From IMG/VR virus record IMGVR_UViG_3300031841_004154, positions 1 through 44,829 of that record: 44,829 nucleotides of DNA. One strand, written 5' to 3'. Shown piece after piece: positions 11,765-20,216 of the stretch. Numbering within the stretch: the stretch's first letter is position 1; each line of letters begins with the position of its first letter. The position numbers were made by a program, and so were the translations under genes. The stretch is from a virus. The notes under the pieces are model-generated. The model made no database searches. It was not told where the DNA came from and was given only the letters and a program-made list of their open reading frames with translations.

Positions 11765-12436
11765 ATGTCATATAAGCAAAACAGGTCTTTGGGCCACATT
11801 GAGTTAACAGAGAAGCAGTCAGAGTTTCATAAGATTATGAGAAGCCCACAAACGCGGGTTGTCTTTATAAGCGGGCCAGCAGGAACGGCGAAGACCTTTT
11901 TATCTATATATACAGCATTATATAAACACTATGATGATAATCTGCTTAATATCTTATATCTGAGAAGTTTGGCCGAGAGTGCCGATAAGGGGATGGGTTT
12001 TCTGAAAGGTACGATGGATGATAAATTTGGACCATACGTTGGACCGTTAGAAGATAAATTGGAGGAGTTACTGAGTCCCGCAGAAAAGAAACATATTGAA
12101 ATGAAACAAGTCGTCCAAGCAGCTCCAATTAACTTTATGAGGGGAGCTACATGGAGAAATAAAGTTGTGATTGTAGATGAGGCTCAGAATATGACTATAA
12201 AAGAACTTACTACAATACTAACAAGAATAAGCAGAAATAGCACATTGTTTATATGTGGAGATACGATGCAGAGTGATATTAAGAAAACGGGGTTTGCTAA
12301 GTTTTGTGAAGTATTTGATGATGAGGAGAGTCGAAGTTATGGTATACATCATTTGGAGTTTACTAAGGATGATGTAATGAGGGATAAGATTATAGGCTAT
12401 TTAGTAGAAAAAATTGAAAAAAGTAATTTAAATTAA
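11765..12436 (+). CDS. phoH: PhoH-like P-loop ATPase
   Basis: The 223-residue protein has Walker A GPAGTAKT (residues 37-44), Walker B VVIVDEAQN (134-142) and the helicase-like sensor LFICGDTMQSD, in the order typical of PhoH. PhoH proteins are RNA/DNA-linked ATPases of unclear role, very common in environmental tailed phages and not tied only to phosphate stress. It is the first gene of the plus-strand module, divergent from the early block, with a GTGTAA motif upstream and the zinc-ribbon gene 12 bp downstream. Confidence 0.9.
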   Translation: MSYKQNRSLGHIELTEKQSEFHKIMRSPQTRVVFISGPAGTAKTFLSIYTALYKHYDDNLLNILYLRSLAESADKGMGFLKGTMDDKFGPYVGPLEDKLEELLSPAEKKHIEMKQVVQAAPINFMRGATWRNKVVIVDEAQNMTIKELTTILTRISRNSTLFICGDTMQSDIKKTGFAKFCEVFDDEESRSYGIHHLEFTKDDVMRDKIIGYLVEKIEKSNLN

Positions 12437-12448
12437 TAAAATAAAGCT

Positions 12449-12817
12449 ATGAATAAAATGTTTTGTGTGTCGTGCGGGTTTAAAATACTTTATGAAGTAA
12501 GTAAACCTAAGTTTTGTTCTAGTTGCGGGCATAATTTAGCAGGAATAACTAAAGCTAAAGTGGCTGAAGAGCCAGAAAAGGAGTCATCTATTGATTCTAT
12601 TGATGTTAATAAGTTAAAGAGGGATATTTCTGTTGATTATAGTTCAGCTAAAACAACTTTAAAAGATATAATAGCTAGCTCTACTGCCGCGGATGCTAAT
12701 CCAGAGTATAAAAGTAGACCAGCTTCAACCAATGCTGAAGGAGATGCCTTGATTAAGCAGATTCAAAAAGAATGTGCTTCATCAATAATGCGAGATGTAG
12801 ATGAAGGAGGCGTTTGA
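12449..12817 (+). CDS. Zinc-ribbon protein
   Basis: The 122-residue product starts with a compact zinc ribbon (MFCVSCGFKILYEV, then FCSSCGHNLAG), two CxxC knuckles about 14 residues apart. The remainder is polar and probably disordered, with an acidic, Ser-rich middle (EPEKESSIDSIDVN). Its end overlaps the sigma-like gene by 17 nt, so the two are translated together. An adaptor linking sigma factor, polymerase or DNA is possible but unproven. Confidence 0.75.
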   Translation: MNKMFCVSCGFKILYEVSKPKFCSSCGHNLAGITKAKVAEEPEKESSIDSIDVNKLKRDISVDYSSAKTTLKDIIASSTAADANPEYKSRPASTNAEGDALIKQIQKECASSIMRDVDEGGV

Positions 12818-13481
12818 AGATAAACGCGAAGATCTAGATCAGCTTTTATTAAAATATAGACCTAAATGGCAATTAAGCGCATTAGCATGGTTAGACTATG
12901 ATGACGTTTGTCAAATAATTCGCTTACACGTTTATAATAAGTGGCATCTTTGGGATCAGTCGCGCCCATTTAAACCTTGGGCTTCTATGATTATCTCTAA
13001 TCAGATAAAGAATCTGATCAGGAATAATTATACTAGTTTTGCTAAACCGTGTTTACGATGTCAGTACAACATGGGCGGAACATTGTGTGATTGGACAAAG
13101 AGTGGGGATCAGGACAGAACATGTGCTGATTTTGAAAAGTGGAAGAAAAAGAAAGAGCGGGCGTATAATATTAAGTTGCCGTTAACATTAGATGATGGTG
13201 TTGCAACTCAGAATACTTCATCGATTAAAGATCAGCTAGATTATAAGCTATCTTCAGGGAGGTTGCATGAGTTAGTGATGACTCAGCTTAGTGAGCGGCA
13301 TAAAGCGATATATGCCATGCTTTATATTGAGCATAAGGATGAGAAAGAGGTTGCTAAGAAATTTGGCTTCAAAGGAGACTCTACTAAAAGAAAAACAATA
13401 AGATATAAGCAAATATCTAATTTAAAAAAGAAATTTTATAGAATCGCAATTAAAATAATAGAGGACAACGATATACTATGA
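12801..13481 (+). CDS. Sigma-70-like factor with Cys-rich insertion
   Basis: Residues about 25-75 resemble sigma region 2: LDYDDVCQIIRLHVYNKWHL followed by FKPWASMIISNQIKNLIRNN, the polymerase-binding and -10-binding helices. Residues about 155-215 resemble region 4, with a helix-turn-helix (LSERHKAIYAMLYI, EVAKKFGF, then a basic helix). Between them lies an unusual Cys cluster (CLRCQYNMGGTLCDW, then TCADF), a probable zinc site. Region 1 and a classic region 3 are missing, as in compact phage late sigma factors such as T4 gp55. Its position at the head of the late module makes it the best reader for the GTGTAA motif. Confidence 0.75.
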   Translation: MKEAFEDKREDLDQLLLKYRPKWQLSALAWLDYDDVCQIIRLHVYNKWHLWDQSRPFKPWASMIISNQIKNLIRNNYTSFAKPCLRCQYNMGGTLCDWTKSGDQDRTCADFEKWKKKKERAYNIKLPLTLDDGVATQNTSSIKDQLDYKLSSGRLHELVMTQLSERHKAIYAMLYIEHKDEKEVAKKFGFKGDSTKRKTIRYKQISNLKKKFYRIAIKIIEDNDIL

Positions 13482-14539
13482 GTGAAGTAACATTGACAGA
13501 GGAACAAAAACAACAAATAGAAAAATTATTTAAATCAAACCCCGATTTAAGAGATATCACCCAAAAAGTGTTTGATGATGAGAGTTTGGATGGTAGGTCG
13601 AAGCAAGGTAGGGCTGTTAGAGCATTCTTGATTAAAAGCGATTTAACCTACAAAACTACTTTGGTTGACAAAGCAGAAGAGATAGATTTAACAACAGAGC
13701 AAAAGCAATTTTTAATGAGTAACAATATAGAGCGCGGAATGAACGCGCTAGAAGTTGCTCGTTTGACTTTTAAGGATAGAGATATACAACCGCTTAGTCA
13801 GCAGCATAGAGTGACTATGGACTTTCTGAGAAAGTATCGCCCAGAGATAGTTGATGATAATGAAATGCTAACAAATGATAAGTGGTCGCCGCCAAAGTCC
13901 TTATCTAGAGCTATCAAAAAAGTGAATGACTGGGCTGGACAAAACTTTGATGAAATAACAATACAAACAAAACATAAAAAAATGTGCGAAAAGCTCTTGT
14001 TGTATCTCAAGAGTCCAAGATTTGTACATTTTATCAATCAATATTCTACAATAGCAGATAGAGAATTATTTGAGAGTGAATATGTAAGGACTGTATGGGA
14101 CAAGCCCGATTTAACTAATGATGAGCTTAATTTGTATATCACTGTATGTACAAACTATGTACGCCAAAAGCATATTCAACAGAGAATAGACAAACTCAAT
14201 GCTATGCTCAATGATTCTGAGAATGAGCAGAATATTACTATAAGACTAACAGAAATAATCAAAGCTACTAGTGAAGAACTCAACCAATGTGAGAAAAGGA
14301 TAGAATCGCTCACAAAAGATCTTAACGGAAGTAGGCAAGCGCGACTGAAAGCGCGTGGAGAAGAAAATGGTAGTATCGCAGCACTCGTCGAAGCGTTTCA
14401 AGAAAAAGAAGAGCGAGATCGTATGATCCTCATGGCAGAGATGCAAAATAAGCTCGTTGAAGACGAAGCTGATAGACTTGAGACTATGGATGAGTACAAA
14501 GCTCGTATACTTGGAATATCTAAAAAAGAATTACTGTAA
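13478..14539 (+). CDS. Unknown coiled-coil protein with duplicated N-terminal unit
   Basis: The 353-residue protein starts with two related units of about 55 residues. Both carry an LTxEQKQ start, a helical middle and a QGRAVRAFL or QHRVTMDFL end (residues about 5-55 and 70-125). The C-terminal third (about 235-340) is a long charged coiled coil. Its place between the sigma-like gene and the nuclease/terminase pair, and its DNA-binding-like front with an oligomerising tail, would suit a small terminase subunit, but no diagnostic motif is seen. It overlaps the upstream gene by ATGA. Confidence 0.6.
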   Translation: MSEVTLTEEQKQQIEKLFKSNPDLRDITQKVFDDESLDGRSKQGRAVRAFLIKSDLTYKTTLVDKAEEIDLTTEQKQFLMSNNIERGMNALEVARLTFKDRDIQPLSQQHRVTMDFLRKYRPEIVDDNEMLTNDKWSPPKSLSRAIKKVNDWAGQNFDEITIQTKHKKMCEKLLLYLKSPRFVHFINQYSTIADRELFESEYVRTVWDKPDLTNDELNLYITVCTNYVRQKHIQQRIDKLNAMLNDSENEQNITIRLTEIIKATSEELNQCEKRIESLTKDLNGSRQARLKARGEENGSIAALVEAFQEKEERDRMILMAEMQNKLVEDEADRLETMDEYKARILGISKKELL

Positions 14540-15489
14540 TGAAATACAAGTGCAAAGAATGTGACAAAGAATTTGATAGCCGAAGAGGTTTTCATCTTCA
14601 TTTAAAAGTACATGCTTTGACTATAGGTGATTACTATGTAAAACATTTTGATAGAAGGGATTTATATACAAATGACAGAATTCCATTCAAAAATTATGAT
14701 CAGTATTTCAGAGATAATTTTACTAGTTATGATAATTTTATAAAATGGGTAAATTCTGCCCCAAATAAAGAAGTAAAGACGTTACTCAAATCAAAAGCAC
14801 AAGATAAATTCTCTTATAAGGGGATTGGTTTATCTCCGCCGAATCTTTACTATGATTTATCAGAGATGGCTAATATTAATCTCTATAAGAAATTATGGGG
14901 AAGCTATTCTAATTTTTTACAAGAATTAGAAATAGAGAACTTCTATACAAAATCTCTGCCCCGAAACTTCTGGGATGACCCACATGACGATATAGAAATC
15001 TTTGTAGACACAAGAGAGAAAGCCCCACTTAAATTTAAGAATGCTATACAAAACAAATTAGACTTTGGGGACTATACAGTTGGAGGAGAGCTTTACTCTA
15101 AAACATTTGTAGATAGAAAAGCACAAGATGATTTCAGACACACATTCGGTAAAGACATCAACCGCTTTAGGAGGGAGATGGATAGATGTGTGCAATTTGA
15201 TTCTTATATGTTTGTTGTAGCAGAAACAAATATAGAAAAACTAGAAAACCATAATAAAAGATCTAAATTCAAATCCAACTTAAGTTATCTCTGGCACAAT
15301 GTCAGAGCTTTAATGGTAGAATACCCTAGAAACTTACAAATCATATTTGCCCACAATAGAGCAGGAGCAAAGAAGATAATACCAAAAATACTTTTTTACG
15401 GTAAGGATTTGTGGAATGTAGATTTACAATATTTTATAGACGAGAAAGTACATGGCTTGGAACAAAGGAGAACAAGGATATCGGCTTGA
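14539..15489 (+). CDS. ERCC4-type nuclease with C2H2 zinc finger
   Basis: Residues 5-25 form a classical C2H2 finger (C5, C8, H21, H25). Residues about 150-250 hold the ERCC4/XPF nuclease signature: FVDTREKAPLKF (155-166), then LDFGDYTVGG (174-183), then FVDRKAQDDF (190-199), corresponding to the D, GDY and ERKxxxD motifs with E replaced by D. XPF-type nucleases cut branched DNA. It starts at the TAATG junction with the coiled-coil gene and overlaps terL by 38 nt. Tight coupling to the packaging motor suggests trimming of branched replication DNA before or during packaging. Confidence 0.85.
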   Translation: MKYKCKECDKEFDSRRGFHLHLKVHALTIGDYYVKHFDRRDLYTNDRIPFKNYDQYFRDNFTSYDNFIKWVNSAPNKEVKTLLKSKAQDKFSYKGIGLSPPNLYYDLSEMANINLYKKLWGSYSNFLQELEIENFYTKSLPRNFWDDPHDDIEIFVDTREKAPLKFKNAIQNKLDFGDYTVGGELYSKTFVDRKAQDDFRHTFGKDINRFRREMDRCVQFDSYMFVVAETNIEKLENHNKRSKFKSNLSYLWHNVRALMVEYPRNLQIIFAHNRAGAKKIIPKILFYGKDLWNVDLQYFIDEKVHGLEQRRTRISA

Positions 15490-17344
15490 CCATTCAGCTA
15501 CAGAGTTAAATGAACAACTCAAAGCTATGGAAGGAAGCATCAAAGAAGAAGATGCTAGATACTACTTATATAAATTTCTAAGAAACAATATTTCATTCAC
15601 CTCGGAAATGTTCTTAGGCGTTAGACTATTTCCATTCCAAGCTATGGCTATTAAAGGGATGATGGTGTCTGACTATTCTATGTTCGTATTCTCACGAGGA
15701 ATGTCTAAGACCTTCTCTACAGCAATATATGTGCTGTTAGAGTGTCTCCTCAATCCTAAAGCAAATATAGGCGTTATAGCGGGTAGTTTCAGACAGTCTA
15801 AGCAAATCTTTCAGAAGATGGAAGATATATTGAGTAAACCAGAAGCTAGTTTACTTAAAGAATGTGGATTTAAAATACAAAAAGGAACTGACCAGTGGAC
15901 ATTGACTCTTGGCAGTAGCAGAGCTATAGCACTGCCGCTGGCTAATGGGGAAAGGCTTCGTGGATTTCGATTTAATAGGATAGTGTTGGATGAGTTTTTA
16001 ACTATACCAGAAAAGATTTTTAACGAAGTTATTATTCCTTTTCTGGGTGTGGTGGAAAACCCTATCGAGCGCGAGGAATTATACAACCTCGAATCCAAAT
16101 TAATCGACAAAGGTGAGATGAAGGAAGAGGATCGGTATATTTGGCCCAATAACAAATTAATTATTCTTTCATCTCCATCCTTCAAATTTGAGTACATGTA
16201 TAAACTTTATAAGAAGTATGAAGATTTAATAAATGGTTTGGGGGTAAAAGAGGGCGATGAAGAAGACGATTTTAAGGATGATGCTTATAGACTGATAATG
16301 CAGTTAAGTTATGACTGCGCTCCATCAAGACTTTATGATCAGAACTTGCTTAAACAGGCAAAAGCTACAATGAGTGAAATGCAGTTTAAGAGGGAGTTTG
16401 GCGCACAATTTATAGATGAAAGTGATGGATATTTTAGATTATCAAAAATGGCTGCTTGTACAATACCAGACGGTGAAATGCCAGCAGTTGAAATTGTTGG
16501 AAACCCTAGTGATGAATATATTTTGTCCTTTGACCCTAACTGGGCGGGAAACACAAGTGCTGACCATTTTGCTATGCATGTTTTCAAGATAGATAGAGAT
16601 TCTCAGAAAGTTTGCTTAGTTCATAGCTATGCTATAGCAGGAGTATCTCTGAAGCAGCATATGCAGTATTTTTTATATCTGATTAAATATTTTAACATAG
16701 TTGGTATATGTGGGGACTATAACGGCGGTGTCCAGTTTATAAACTCATGTAACGAGAGCGCTATCTTCAAAAACGAAAATATAAAGATTGGGGTTATAGA
16801 TGTTGATTTAGAAAAACCAGAAAACTGGCATTCAGACATAATGAGCTTCAAGAGTCAATACAATGTAAAGTCAAGAAACTATTGTATACTAAGAAAACCA
16901 ACAGCAAACTGGAATAGGAATGCTAATGAGATGCTACAGGCGGCAATAGACCATAAAAGAATATTATTTGCTTCTAGAGCGGTAGACACACACTTTGACG
17001 AGCAGAGAAAGAAAAATATACCCATAGACAAAATTAAATGGGATATGAAAATGTTGGGTTCTTCAAAAGGAGCTTTAATGATTGATTTTATTGATCATCA
17101 GAAGTCAATAGTTGAATTAACTAAATCTGAATGTGCAAACATAGAAGTTGTAGCTAATCCACAAGGCTCTCAGTCATTTAATCTGCCGCAGAATCTTAGA
17201 AGACAAAAAGGTCCAAATAGAGCTAGAAAAGACTCATATTCTGCTTTGGTTTTAGGAAACTGGTTTGCTAAAGTATTCTTTGATTCAGAGAATGCTACAG
17301 CGGAGAGAAGGATAGAGAGTACTTTTGTCCCTTTTGCTATTTAA
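15452..17344 (+). CDS. terL: Terminase large subunit
   Basis: The 630-residue motor has an ATPase half with a variant Walker A SRGMSKT (residues 81-87), an adenine-binding-type FPFQ upstream, Walker B RIVLDEF (176-182) and coupling motif LSSPS (239-243). Its RNase H-like nuclease half has LSFDPNWAG (D361), CGDYNGG (D422) and a late Asp in ARKDSYSALVLGNW. The Walker A with SRGxSKT resembles T4-like and other headful enzymes. Portal and protease genes follow, which confirms the role. The start overlaps the ERCC4 nuclease gene. Confidence 0.95.
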   Translation: MAWNKGEQGYRLDHSATELNEQLKAMEGSIKEEDARYYLYKFLRNNISFTSEMFLGVRLFPFQAMAIKGMMVSDYSMFVFSRGMSKTFSTAIYVLLECLLNPKANIGVIAGSFRQSKQIFQKMEDILSKPEASLLKECGFKIQKGTDQWTLTLGSSRAIALPLANGERLRGFRFNRIVLDEFLTIPEKIFNEVIIPFLGVVENPIEREELYNLESKLIDKGEMKEEDRYIWPNNKLIILSSPSFKFEYMYKLYKKYEDLINGLGVKEGDEEDDFKDDAYRLIMQLSYDCAPSRLYDQNLLKQAKATMSEMQFKREFGAQFIDESDGYFRLSKMAACTIPDGEMPAVEIVGNPSDEYILSFDPNWAGNTSADHFAMHVFKIDRDSQKVCLVHSYAIAGVSLKQHMQYFLYLIKYFNIVGICGDYNGGVQFINSCNESAIFKNENIKIGVIDVDLEKPENWHSDIMSFKSQYNVKSRNYCILRKPTANWNRNANEMLQAAIDHKRILFASRAVDTHFDEQRKKNIPIDKIKWDMKMLGSSKGALMIDFIDHQKSIVELTKSECANIEVVANPQGSQSFNLPQNLRRQKGPNRARKDSYSALVLGNWFAKVFFDSENATAERRIESTFVPFAI

Positions 17345-17346
17345 AG

Positions 17347-17354
17347 GTGTAATA
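17347..17354 (+). promoter_or_regulatory. GTGTAA late-type promoter motif
   Basis: GTGTAATA, then 6 nt, then ATG 17361. It lies 2 bp after the terL stop codon. The octamer-to-ATG distance equals the -10-to-ATG distance of the early promoters, so transcription would begin on the start codon. Confidence 0.65.
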
Positions 17355-17360
17355 AAGTAT

Positions 17361-18200
17361 ATGCCTTCAGATCCTACTGTTACAGGCGCATGGGATATTG
17401 CAGCCAGCAGAAATTTAGGAATTCCATTTAATTATATATGGGATAAGCCGAACTCTCATTGGAGACCGATGGGTTTGGGAGATTTAGGGTCTTTTAGAGA
17501 TAGATTATCAGCAACTGCGGATTCTCATGAATTCAAGTATGGAAGTAACCCAAATGTGCCAAACTCTGTTAGTGTTAACTCTCCAGAAACAGTATGGGAT
17601 GGTTCTACAGAATATGTATTTCCTCCTGATGGTGGAACTGGTATTCAAATATCATCTAGTAGTAATTCTGACAACCAAGCTTATTGTGTTTTAGGTTTAG
17701 ATACTGATTTTAATAGCCAAACAGCGACAGGATTATTAAATGGCACAGGCGTTGTAAATGTTGATGGTACTTGGAGTAGGGTTTTTAGAGTTTTTAATGA
17801 CGGCGCTACAAGTTTTGACGGTATTATCAATATCCATGCAAGTGGAGATGATAGTACTTCTTATGCTAAAATACTTAGTGGAAATAACCAAACTTTAATG
17901 GCAATTTATACTATCCCAGCAAATACAACAGGTTATTTAATTCAATACGCAGCTTCTGCTCTAAATACTTCTAGTTCATCAACTATAGGCTACAGTTTAC
18001 ATTTTAAAACAAGAGAATTCGGCAAAGTTCCTAGAGTTAAAGAGGTTACTTCTATTTCTACAGAAAATTCTCATGTACAAGAATTAGAGGCCCCTATTAC
18101 TCTTGAACCTAAAACAGATGTATATGTAGATATTGTAAACGCTAATGGGTCCAATGGCACTGTTAATGCAGATTTTAGTATAGCATTGCATTCAAGTTGA
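17361..18200 (+). CDS. Putative virion structural protein, beta-rich
   Basis: I chose ATG 17361 (MPSDPTVTGAWD) because the GTGTAA motif lies 8 nt before it; the longer frame overlaps terL. The 279-residue product is Ser/Thr/Gly-rich and beta-rich (SYAKILSGNNQTLMAIYTIP, TIGYSLHFKTREFGKVPRVK), with the look of a jelly-roll or head-fibre/decoration domain. Its N-terminal segment mentions no membrane signal. Genes like this often lie between terL and portal in environmental phages, but the exact role is unknown. Confidence 0.65.
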   Translation: MPSDPTVTGAWDIAASRNLGIPFNYIWDKPNSHWRPMGLGDLGSFRDRLSATADSHEFKYGSNPNVPNSVSVNSPETVWDGSTEYVFPPDGGTGIQISSSSNSDNQAYCVLGLDTDFNSQTATGLLNGTGVVNVDGTWSRVFRVFNDGATSFDGIINIHASGDDSTSYAKILSGNNQTLMAIYTIPANTTGYLIQYAASALNTSSSSTIGYSLHFKTREFGKVPRVKEVTSISTENSHVQELEAPITLEPKTDVYVDIVNANGSNGTVNADFSIALHSS

Positions 18201-18229
18201 AAAGTTTAAAAGTAACTTTTATAACTTTA

Positions 18230-18237
18230 GTGTAAAC
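18230..18237 (+). promoter_or_regulatory. GTGTAA late-type promoter motif upstream of portal
   Basis: GTGTAAAC, then 6 nt, then ATG 18244. An AT-rich inverted repeat (AAAAGTT and AACTTTT, about 18200-18220) just upstream may end transcription from the previous gene. Confidence 0.65.
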
Positions 18238-18243
18238 TTTTAT

Positions 18244-20208
18244 ATGCCACGAAAATATACCAAAAGATCTGATTATTGGAACAAATTTAGAAAAACTGAG
18301 CAACCTATAGAAAATCTACTTTCTTCAGAAGCTGAGAACTTTAACCCTGAACTTATAGGAGATAGTATCTACGAAAGCGTAGAAGCTTCTAGACTTTCAG
18401 AGCCTACAAAAAGAACTTCTAAAAGAAATAATAGAATTACTATAAATCCTACTAAAAATAGGTTCCAGAATATTAAGGATGGTCTTTTGCCATTTGAGTA
18501 TTCAAAAGATTCTGTAAGCGTTAAAGAGGCTATAGAGCTTTGCCAAAAAGCTTATTTCAACATAGCTACATTTAGAAGCACAATAGATCTTTTATCTGAA
18601 TTTGCTGATTCAGACATTTATCTTGAAGGCGGCACACAAAAATCAAGAAATTTTATAGATGCGTGGTTTAAAAGAATTAAAATGCATGATCTTAAATCTC
18701 AGTTCTTCAGAGAGTACTACAGATCAGGCAATGTTTTCTTGTATAGAGTTGACGGTGTACTACCTCTCAGAAATAGCCAAAAAGTTTTAGAGGCTTATGG
18801 TGCTAGCTCAAGATCAAAGGTTCCTATTAAGTATATGGTTATAAACCCAACTGATGTGGCAACAAAGGGTTCTGTTTCTTTTACTGATTATAGTTATTTT
18901 AAAGTTTTGACTCCTTTTGAGATAGCAAGACTTAAAAACCCACAAACAGAACACGAACAAGAACTTTTCAACTCTTTACCAGAAGAAGTCCAAACAAGAA
19001 TTAAGGTTGGTACTTCTGCAAACAGCGAGAGACTTTATATAGAATTAGATACAGATTATTTGCATCCTGTCTTTGCTAAGAAACAAGATTATGAGCCAAT
19101 GGCTATTCCAGCGGGCTTCTCTGTACTTGATGATTTAAACAAGAAAATAGAATTAAAGAAAATAGATCAAGCTATTAGCCGCTCTATTGAAAATGTAGTT
19201 CTACTGGTAACCATGGGGGCTGAACCTGATAAGGGTGGTGTTAATCACAAAAACTTAGCTGCTATGCAACAGATATTTAGAAACCAGAGTGTTGGTAGAG
19301 TTCTTGTATCTGACTATACAACAAAAGCAGACTTTGTTATTCCTGATCTTAGGAAGGTTGTTGGCTCTGAGAAGTATGAGGTATTAAACAAAGATATTGA
19401 AGAAGGTCTTCAGAATATTCTAATTGGTGATACTAAATACTCAGACGGCAAAATTAAAATGAAAGTATTTTTCCAGAGACTAGAAGAATCTAGAAATTTA
19501 TTTTTAAAAGAATTTATAAACCCTGAAATAAGAAGAATTTGTAAGAATGCAGGTTTGCGTTCTTGGCCAGAGGTAAAGTTTGTTAAGAATGACACATTAG
19601 ATGATGACAACTTAACTAAGCTAGCTACAAGACTTATGGAGCTTGGAGTAATTACTCCAGAACAAGGAATGAAGGTTGTTGCAACTGGTACATTCCCAGA
19701 TCCAGAAGAGATGGCTCCAGCTCAAGACAGGTTTAAAGAAGAAAGAGAAAAAGGTTATTACATGCCTCTAGTTAATACTATTAACTTATATGATGACGAT
19801 GATACTCCTGATAAACCTGCTCCAGCAGATACACCACAAGCTGTAGCTCCTTCAGGTGGCAGACCAGTAGGAGTATCTAATTCTAAAGTTTTCTCAAAGA
19901 AAAATATTATTGCTGCTACTAAGCAAGTTAATGAATTTGAACTTAGAGCATTTAGAGAATTTGCCGCCAAGTTCGGTCTTAAGAGAATGTCTAAAGAAAA
20001 GAAAGAATTAGTATCTCGCGCTTGTGAGTCTATTATAGTAGCAAAAGATCATACTCAATGGGATGAGTCTCTTGCAGAGGTTGTAGCTAATTTAGATTCT
20101 CTAGCATCTCTTGGAGTTCATGATAAAGTTCTCCAGTTAGGCGCTGAACATCAGCTAGATGATTTATCTTCTGCAATTTTATATCACTCTACGCAAATTT
20201 GTGTGTAA
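18244..20208 (+). CDS. Portal protein
   Basis: The 654-residue protein follows terL and precedes the protease, as portals do. Its core has the portal pattern: early helices (YFNIATFRSTIDLLSEF), FFREYYRSGNVFLYRVDG at about 150-170, YMVINPTDVAT, a long helix with LKKIDQAISRSIENVVLLVT, and the crown-side helices EESRNLFLKEFINPEIRRI. The C-terminal 130 residues after a Pro/Asp-rich linker (DDDDTPDKPAPADTP) form an extra helical domain. A GTGTAA motif lies 8 nt before the ATG. Confidence 0.88.
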   Translation: MPRKYTKRSDYWNKFRKTEQPIENLLSSEAENFNPELIGDSIYESVEASRLSEPTKRTSKRNNRITINPTKNRFQNIKDGLLPFEYSKDSVSVKEAIELCQKAYFNIATFRSTIDLLSEFADSDIYLEGGTQKSRNFIDAWFKRIKMHDLKSQFFREYYRSGNVFLYRVDGVLPLRNSQKVLEAYGASSRSKVPIKYMVINPTDVATKGSVSFTDYSYFKVLTPFEIARLKNPQTEHEQELFNSLPEEVQTRIKVGTSANSERLYIELDTDYLHPVFAKKQDYEPMAIPAGFSVLDDLNKKIELKKIDQAISRSIENVVLLVTMGAEPDKGGVNHKNLAAMQQIFRNQSVGRVLVSDYTTKADFVIPDLRKVVGSEKYEVLNKDIEEGLQNILIGDTKYSDGKIKMKVFFQRLEESRNLFLKEFINPEIRRICKNAGLRSWPEVKFVKNDTLDDDNLTKLATRLMELGVITPEQGMKVVATGTFPDPEEMAPAQDRFKEEREKGYYMPLVNTINLYDDDDTPDKPAPADTPQAVAPSGGRPVGVSNSKVFSKKNIIAATKQVNEFELRAFREFAAKFGLKRMSKEKKELVSRACESIIVAKDHTQWDESLAEVVANLDSLASLGVHDKVLQLGAEHQLDDLSSAILYHSTQICV

Positions 20209-20210
20209 AG
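20203..20210 (+). promoter_or_regulatory. GTGTAA late-type promoter motif with embedded ribosome site
   Basis: GTGTAAAG, then 6 nt, then ATG 20217. The intervening bases carry AGGAGG, so both an initiating-transcript signal and a very close Shine-Dalgarno are possible. The motif overlaps the last codons of the portal gene. Confidence 0.55.
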
Positions 20211-20216
20211 GAGGTT

